Program-made: the position numbers and the translations under genes
Assembly: GCA_002707655.1 (NCBI GenBank)
Contig: PANO01000006.1
Coordinates: 29,004-37,752, forward strand
DNA length: 8,749 bases
Reading direction: 5' to 3'
DNA from: Deltaproteobacteria bacterium
Lineage (GTDB): Bacteria; SAR324; NAC60-12
In this document: positions 4,968 to 8,749 of the stretch, one piece after another
How the letters are laid out: each line of letters opens with the position of its first letter
Numbering within the stretch: the first letter of the stretch is position 1
The notes under the pieces: model-generated
Databases searched by the model: none
What the model was told of the DNA's origin: nothing
What the model saw: only the letters and a program-made list of their open reading frames with translations

Positions 4968-7202
4968 ATGCGCCTTCGCTTACTTAAACTCCAGCACTTC
5001 CGCAGTCTCCTCTCCGCCGATCCCCGGATTCGCAACCGCTTTCTAGCGATCGCCAGCCTGCTTGCGTTGCTTCTCTTCCTCATTGGCTTCAGCATCCAGC
5101 AGGGCATCCCGGACACGGGCACGAGTGAGTCGAGATTGATACTTTTTGTGGCGATCAACGTCAACATCGTCCTCATCGCCATCGTCTTCTACCTGATTGC
5201 CCGCAACCTTCTCAAGCTTGCTTACGAACATCGGCACCGCACCATTGGCGTCCGCCTCAAGACCAAGCTCATCACCGCCTTCGTGATCCTCTCGCTCCCG
5301 GCGATGGGTTTCCATCTCTTCGCCAGTACCTTCATCGCCCGCACCCTCGAATCGTGGCTGGAAGGCCAGCATGAAACCGTTGTGCAGAACGCCCAGCGCG
5401 TGGTAGAGACCTTCCACCTCGACCTCAAACACTCGATGGAGTTGCAAGGAGCGGCGTTCGCGGGACGACTGCAAGAGTGGCAAAGTCCCTCGGGTTCGGA
5501 GTTTTCCCTCCCCCCAAGTCCGGAGTTGGGTGCTGGCATCGTGGTTTATTCCTCCGAGCACAAAGTGCTGTCCCAGCGACTCCACACCCCACTGGCTCAG
5601 GAACTCTGGACCCCGCTTGCGGAAACCGAGTGGCCGCAGGTGCAGGAGCAAGACGTGACGTGGATCGTCGAAGAGCGCGGCGGGCGGATGCTCTATCGGC
5701 ATTTCCGGAGGACAGAACTTGGCGGGCAGGCGACGTTTGTGGAAATCTTCCGCCCCACCCCACGGTCACTGACCCATGCGGTCAACGCCCTTGAGAAACA
5801 GGTGCTCAGCACTCAGGTTTTTGTGGAGTCGCAGGACTTGATCCGGCGCTACTACATCGTCGTCTTCCTGCTGATGACCTTCTTTATCCTCTTCGTCTCC
5901 ATCTGGCTTGCATTCTACCTCGCCCGCGGTTTTGTGGAACCCATTGAGCAGCTTGCCGTTGCCACCCAACGAGTGTCAGAGGGGGAAGTTGGCTACCAAG
6001 TCACACTGGAGGAACCATTGGACCGCGATTTTGCACTGCTGGTCAACTCCTTCAACGCGATGAGCCGAGATTTACAGGAGTACCGCCAAGGGTTGATCCG
6101 CACGACCGAGCATCTCCAGGAGAGCAATCGGGTACTGGAAGAACACACACGGTTTGTGGACCTTGTGCTGGAGAACATCAGCACCGGCGTGGTGTCCCTA
6201 GACATGGACGGACGCATCGAGGGCATCAACCGCACTGCCAAGCAAATCCTGCAACTCAAGACTGCTGCCTTTCAGGGCAAGCACTTTGGGGAGGTGCTGG
6301 AACGGGAATCACTGGCGGGATTTGAGGAGATGTTCCAATCCCTACAGGCGAATCCGGGGAAGTCCGTGATGCGCAACCTCACGGTGTCCAAGCAGGGTGC
6401 CCCCGTTCATGTTTCGTCCGGCTTGTTTGCCTTGGAGAATCGCGAAGGGAAGCCGGTAGGCATGGTCTCGGTGTACCACAACATCACGGAGATGCAACGC
6501 TTACAACGGGCGCAGGCGTGGCGGGAGGTGGCACGACGCATTGCTCACGAGGTCAAGAACCCCCTCACCCCCATCCAACTCTCAGCCGAGCGCATCCGCC
6601 GCAAATACTCCGGGCTTGTCGAGAATGACACCACGCTGGAGCAGGCAACGCGGACCATCATCCAAGAGGTGCAGCAACTCAAGCAGATGGTTAGCGAGTT
6701 CTCCAACTTCGCCAAGATTCCGGAGTCGAATCCACAGGCAAACGACCTCAACAGCATCATCCTTGAAGCAGTCCAGCTTTACGACGGCAATCTTCCCGCC
6801 CGCATTCGACTGGACACCCACTTGGCTCCGGACTTGCCCTCGTTACCTCTCGACCGCGAGCAGATACGGCGTGTTTTCATCAATCTCATTGACAACGCCA
6901 TTGACGCCATCGAAAACAAGGGCCGCCTTTCCCGCATCTTCAAACAGGGCGTGATTGCCCTCACCACCCGCCTCGATCCCGAACTGCGGATTGTCCGGGT
7001 GGAAGTGGAAGACAACGGCACCGGGATTGAACCCGAAATCGCCGACCGACTTTTTGAGCCGTATGCGACCACCAAGGACGACGGCACCGGACTTGGCCTC
7101 ACGATCCTCCACCAGACCCTTGCCGACCACAACGGCTTCGTGCGCTTCCAAAACCTTGAGTCCGGCGGTGCCTGTTTCACGCTGGAACTGCCCGTTTCCT
7201 GA
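4968..7202 (+). CDS. NtrY-like membrane sensor histidine kinase (HAMP-PAS-HisKA-HATPase)
   Basis: This 744-residue protein has the NtrY layout. Two N-terminal transmembrane helices (about 25-44, 57-78) precede the cytoplasmic ARNLLKLAYEHRHR...LKTKL segment typical of NtrY. A third helix (about 101-122), a roughly 170-residue periplasmic region and a fourth helix (about 296-319) follow. Next come HAMP (about 317-372), a short coiled coil, PAS (about 396-510), HisKA and HATPase. The phosphoacceptor is H527 in AHEVKNPLTPIQ. The ATP-binding domain has the N-box NLIDNAIDAI (N639, N643), G1 DNGTG (682-686), FEPYATTK and G2 DGTGLGL (G706-G710), so it looks catalytically intact. Known NtrY proteins phosphorylate NtrX and influence nitrogen or redox responses. 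Here no NtrX-type regulator follows, so the partner is unknown and the ntrY symbol is not assigned. The start has no clear Shine-Dalgarno and lies 20 bases after ccmE, suggesting shared transcription. Confidence 0.93.
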   Translation: MRLRLLKLQHFRSLLSADPRIRNRFLAIASLLALLLFLIGFSIQQGIPDTGTSESRLILFVAINVNIVLIAIVFYLIARNLLKLAYEHRHRTIGVRLKTKLITAFVILSLPAMGFHLFASTFIARTLESWLEGQHETVVQNAQRVVETFHLDLKHSMELQGAAFAGRLQEWQSPSGSEFSLPPSPELGAGIVVYSSEHKVLSQRLHTPLAQELWTPLAETEWPQVQEQDVTWIVEERGGRMLYRHFRRTELGGQATFVEIFRPTPRSLTHAVNALEKQVLSTQVFVESQDLIRRYYIVVFLLMTFFILFVSIWLAFYLARGFVEPIEQLAVATQRVSEGEVGYQVTLEEPLDRDFALLVNSFNAMSRDLQEYRQGLIRTTEHLQESNRVLEEHTRFVDLVLENISTGVVSLDMDGRIEGINRTAKQILQLKTAAFQGKHFGEVLERESLAGFEEMFQSLQANPGKSVMRNLTVSKQGAPVHVSSGLFALENREGKPVGMVSVYHNITEMQRLQRAQAWREVARRIAHEVKNPLTPIQLSAERIRRKYSGLVENDTTLEQATRTIIQEVQQLKQMVSEFSNFAKIPESNPQANDLNSIILEAVQLYDGNLPARIRLDTHLAPDLPSLPLDREQIRRVFINLIDNAIDAIENKGRLSRIFKQGVIALTTRLDPELRIVRVEVEDNGTGIEPEIADRLFEPYATTKDDGTGLGLTILHQTLADHNGFVRFQNLESGGACFTLELPVS

Positions 7203-7278
7203 CCCCAAACGCTGCCGTTCTATCCATGAGCAAGCAATTCAAGACGCTCTCGTAAAAATCAAAGTAAATGATTCTCAA

Positions 7279-7312
7279 TCAACCACCTTGATGGACTGCT
7301 AAAAGTGGTTGA
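7279..7312. promoter_or_regulatory. Dyad symmetry downstream of the kinase gene
   Basis: TCAACCACCTT (7279-7289) and AAAGTGGTTGA (7302-7312) are complementary at ten of eleven positions around a 12-base spacer. No T-run follows (CTTTGTGTAATCC), so an intrinsic terminator is only weakly supported. The right arm runs into TTGACT (7309-7314) just upstream of the candidate promoter for the next gene, so a protein-binding operator is the main alternative. The remaining bases of the 7203-7372 gap show nothing else that I recognise. Confidence 0.45.
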
Positions 7313-7314
7313 CT

Positions 7315-7342
7315 TTGTGTAATCCGGAAAGTGTGCTAAACT
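7315..7342 (+). promoter_or_regulatory. Candidate extended -10 promoter for the coiled-coil protein gene
   Basis: TGCTAAACT (7334-7342) reads as an extended -10 (TGn followed by TAAACT, four of six to consensus). TTGTGT (7315-7320), 16 bases upstream of TAAACT, is a weak -35. The better -35 match TTGACT (7309-7314) is 22 bases away, which is too far for normal spacing. The start would be near 7349, giving a leader of about 24 bases. The call is tentative. Confidence 0.3.
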
Positions 7343-7360
7343 TCTCAAAAAGAGCTTTTC

Positions 7361-7366
7361 AAGGAG
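7361..7366 (+). promoter_or_regulatory. Strong Shine-Dalgarno AAGGAG
   Basis: AAGGAG lies 6 bases before ATG 7373. It is by far the best ribosome binding site in the window; most neighbours rely on coupling or lack a clear site. It fixes the start of the downstream gene and suggests efficient independent translation. Confidence 0.8.
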
Positions 7367-7372
7367 CAGACG

Positions 7373-7942
7373 ATGAGATTTCCAGGAATCGGAGCCTTGG
7401 TGGTGGGGCTGGGCGTGTTGTGGGTTTCGCTGGCTCAAGCGCAGCAAGTGGGGTTCACACAAGAGGATCGGGAGCGGATCGATCGGCGTTTTGACCAAGT
7501 GGAAAAGCATATGGTGCGCATCGAGACCACGCTCCAGATGTTCATGGAATCCACAGCTCAACGCTTTGAGCAGGTGGACAAGCGTTTTGCCGAACAGCGT
7601 GAGGACTTCAACACGCGCTTTGAGCAGATGCAAAACTCAATGAACACACGCTTTGAGCAGATGCAAAATTCTTCGAACACGCGCTTTGCGGAACTGATGC
7701 AGTTCTTGCAGATCATCACGGGGATTTTCACGGTGATCATGGTCGCCGCCATTGGGTTTGCGTTTTGGGATCGTCGCACGGTCCTTGCCAAATCTAGGGA
7801 AGTCACGCTGGAGGCTTTGGCGAAAGATGAGGAAATCCGAAAAATTGCTCTGGTGGAGCAGGTGACCGACGAAGTCCTCCGCCGCATGGATGTCCGCAAA
7901 GCAACACCACTCCAAGCTCCCCCGTCACCTGCGACTGCTTGA
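7373..7942 (+). CDS. Exported coiled-coil protein with C-terminal membrane segment, function unknown
   Basis: I do not recognise a named function. The 189 residues begin with a signal peptide (hydrophobic core about 8-21, likely cleavage AQA/QQ after residue 23). Next come [15 protein letters not shown] and a long charged coiled coil (about 30-110). Its last part is built from 11-residue repeats [10 protein letters not shown](M/S) starting at residues 80, 91 and 102. A second hydrophobic helix (about 112-131) ends in FWDRRT, followed by a cytoplasm-like charged helix (to about 175) and a Pro/Ala tail. The predicted topology is a periplasmic coiled coil anchored by one transmembrane helix. I recall similar unnamed short proteins with an FT.EDR opening and a transmembrane helix ending in WDRRT in various environmental Gram-negatives; that is memory, not a search. 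It has its own strong ribosome site and probable promoter, so it may be a single gene. Nothing suggests a pseudogene. Confidence 0.85.
   Translation: MRFPGIGALVVGLGVLWVSLAQAQQVGFTQEDRERIDRRFDQVEKHMVRIETTLQMFMESTAQRFEQVDKRFAEQREDFNTRFEQMQNSMNTRFEQMQNSSNTRFAELMQFLQIITGIFTVIMVAAIGFAFWDRRTVLAKSREVTLEALAKDEEIRKIALVEQVTDEVLRRMDVRKATPLQAPPSPATA
7610..7702 (+). repeat. In-frame 33-base tandem repeat in the coiled-coil gene
   Basis: Two full 33-base units (7610-7642 and 7643-7675) begin AACACRCGCTTTGAGCAGAT and differ at only a few positions. A third, diverged partial unit starts at 7676 (AACACGCGCTTTGCGGAACT). The repeat is in frame and encodes 11-residue (hendecad) coiled-coil units with phenylalanines F83, F94 and F105 at identical spacing. 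The high DNA identity of units one and two suggests recent duplication and possible copy-number variation between strains. Confidence 0.85.
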
Positions 7943-8001
7943 CAAGCCGACCACGAGGCATGACGTCTCCAGCCACTAAGCATCAAACGACAAAAAAACG
8001 A

Positions 8002-8749
8002 ATGCAGACGAAGTACGTTTTCATCACAGGAGGCGTGGTCTCCGGCTTAGGCAAGGGCATTGCGGCGGCATCTGTCGGAGCCTTGCTGGAAGCCCGTGGA
8101 TTACACGTGAGCCTCATGAAGCTCGACCCGTACATCAACGTGGATGCCGGCACGATGAACCCCTTCCAGCACGGAGAGGTGTTTGTCACCAAGGACGGCG
8201 CCGAAACCGACCTCGACCTTGGGCACTACGAGCGCTACACCAACGCGACGCTGACCCGCAAGCACAACTGCACGACTGGACAAATCTACGATTCCATCTT
8301 GCGTAAGGAGCGGGCGGGAGCCTACCTTGGGGAGACAGTGCAGGTGGTTCCGCACGTCATTGACGAGATCAAGTCCACCATCAAAGCAGCGGCGGATGAT
8401 GCGGATGTTTGCATCGTCGAAATCGGCGGCACCGTGGGAGACATCGAATCACTCCCGTTCTTGGAGGCAATCCGGCAATTCCGGCTGGAACATGGGCGTG
8501 AACACGCGCTCTTCGTCCATCTCACGCTCATCATCAAGACCACCGAGATGAAGACGAAGCCGACGCAGCACAGCGTGGGTAAGCTCCGGGAAATCGGCAT
8601 TCAGCCCGAAATCCTCATTTGCCGCACCTCCGAGCCACTTCCGGACAAGTTGCGCCAGAAAATCTCGCTGTTCACGAATGTTGAAGTCAATGCGGTGTTT
8701 GACGGCTTGGACGTCCCCTTGGTTTACGAAGCCCCACTGATGTTCCAGC
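8002..8749 (+). CDS. pyrG: CTP synthase, N-terminal part (3' end outside window)
   Basis: CTP synthase makes CTP from UTP using ATP and glutamine, the last step of pyrimidine nucleotide synthesis. The visible 249 residues are the N-terminal synthetase domain; the C-terminal glutamine amidotransferase domain (total usually about 535-550 residues) lies beyond the window. Signatures are the opening [15 protein letters not shown] with P-loop K18, KLDPYIN (40-46), FQHGEVFVT (55-63), the Mg-binding D72 in [11 protein letters not shown] and E140 in [15 protein letters not shown], and [17 protein letters not shown]72 and E140 fall at the same numbers as in the E. coli enzyme when translation starts at ATG 8002. 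That supports this start over the in-frame ATG at 7960, which would add 14 unmatched residues. No good Shine-Dalgarno precedes either start. Small departures from the usual motif are NVDAG in place of NVDPG and TKDG in place of TDDG or TEDG; neither touches a known metal ligand. Confidence 0.97.
   Translation, partial: MQTKYVFITGGVVSGLGKGIAAASVGALLEARGLHVSLMKLDPYINVDAGTMNPFQHGEVFVTKDGAETDLDLGHYERYTNATLTRKHNCTTGQIYDSILRKERAGAYLGETVQVVPHVIDEIKSTIKAAADDADVCIVEIGGTVGDIESLPFLEAIRQFRLEHGREHALFVHLTLIIKTTEMKTKPTQHSVGKLREIGIQPEILICRTSEPLPDKLRQKISLFTNVEVNAVFDGLDVPLVYEAPLMFQ

Noticed and set aside
5043..5702. Long minus-strand open frame opposite the kinase N-terminus
   Set aside because: It is a low-complexity, charged translation with no family features, and the + strand reading is a clear NtrY-like protein.
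7226..7255. Nine-codon mini-ORF (MSKQFKTLS) after the kinase gene, possible leader peptide or NtrX remnant
   Set aside because: There is no ribosome binding site, no similarity to an NtrX start that I can recognise, and it is short enough to occur by chance.
7939..7967. TTGACA (7939-7944) as a -35 for pyrG
   Set aside because: The hexamer is a perfect match, but at 16-18 base spacing there is only TGACGT or GACGTC, a poor -10, so a promoter is not supported.
7960..8001. ATG 7960 as an earlier pyrG start
   Set aside because: It adds 14 residues with no counterpart in CTP synthases; starting at 8002 puts K18, D72 and E140 at canonical positions.
1..8749. A novel defence, mobile or biosynthetic system
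   Set aside because: All sizeable + strand frames but one are assigned to known housekeeping or catabolic families, and there is no transposase, integrase, CRISPR repeat, tRNA or clustered unknown genes. The single unknown protein does not make a system on its own.

Overview
The window is a compact, gene-dense bacterial chromosomal segment of moderately high GC (estimated by eye at 55-60%) with every recognisable gene on the + strand. Nine protein-coding genes can be supported. The first lacks its 5' end and the last lacks its 3' end because they run off the window. No gap without a gene reaches 300 bases; the largest is 7203-7372. The c-type cytochrome maturation genes of the Ccm (system I) type, a PhaR-type polyhydroxyalkanoate regulator, an NtrY-like kinase and a two-component ring-hydroxylating oxygenase point to a Gram-negative bacterium of proteobacterial or near-proteobacterial affinity. 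The GatB carries a CxC...CxxC zinc motif, which argues against the usual alpha/beta/gamma-proteobacterial type and fits delta-like or candidate-phylum (for example SAR324-like) lineages. This placement is an inference and weak.

Layout: 1-1334 holds the C-terminal catalytic part of a Rieske oxygenase alpha subunit and its beta subunit, joined by an ATGA overlap. A short intergenic region (1335-1466) has overlapping hairpins, a perfect 15-base palindrome and a plausible sigma70-type promoter. From 1467 to 4437 runs a tightly packed unit phaR-gatB-ccmC-ccmD, with junctions of 5 bases apart, 8-base overlap and 8-base overlap. A CACAGAG-type inverted repeat separates ccmD from ccmE (4513-4947). 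A large NtrY-like membrane histidine kinase follows (4968-7202). A 170-base gap with a dyad and a candidate promoter leads into a small exported or membrane-anchored coiled-coil protein (7373-7942) with a very good ribosome binding site. The window ends inside pyrG (CTP synthase).

Functionally, phaR (carbon-storage control), gatB (amide-tRNA formation) and ccmCDE (haem delivery to apocytochrome c) are unrelated housekeeping functions that appear to share a transcript. CcmC, CcmD and CcmE act together: CcmC and CcmD load periplasmic haem onto CcmE. The transporter genes ccmAB and the ligation genes ccmFGH are not in this window. The kinase has no adjacent response regulator.

I see no phage, CRISPR, toxin-antitoxin, defence or biosynthetic system here. 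The more interesting signals are small: a PhaR-operator-like palindrome, a very strong G-quadruplex motif in phaR, the CACAGAG repeat, and the hendecad repeat protein.
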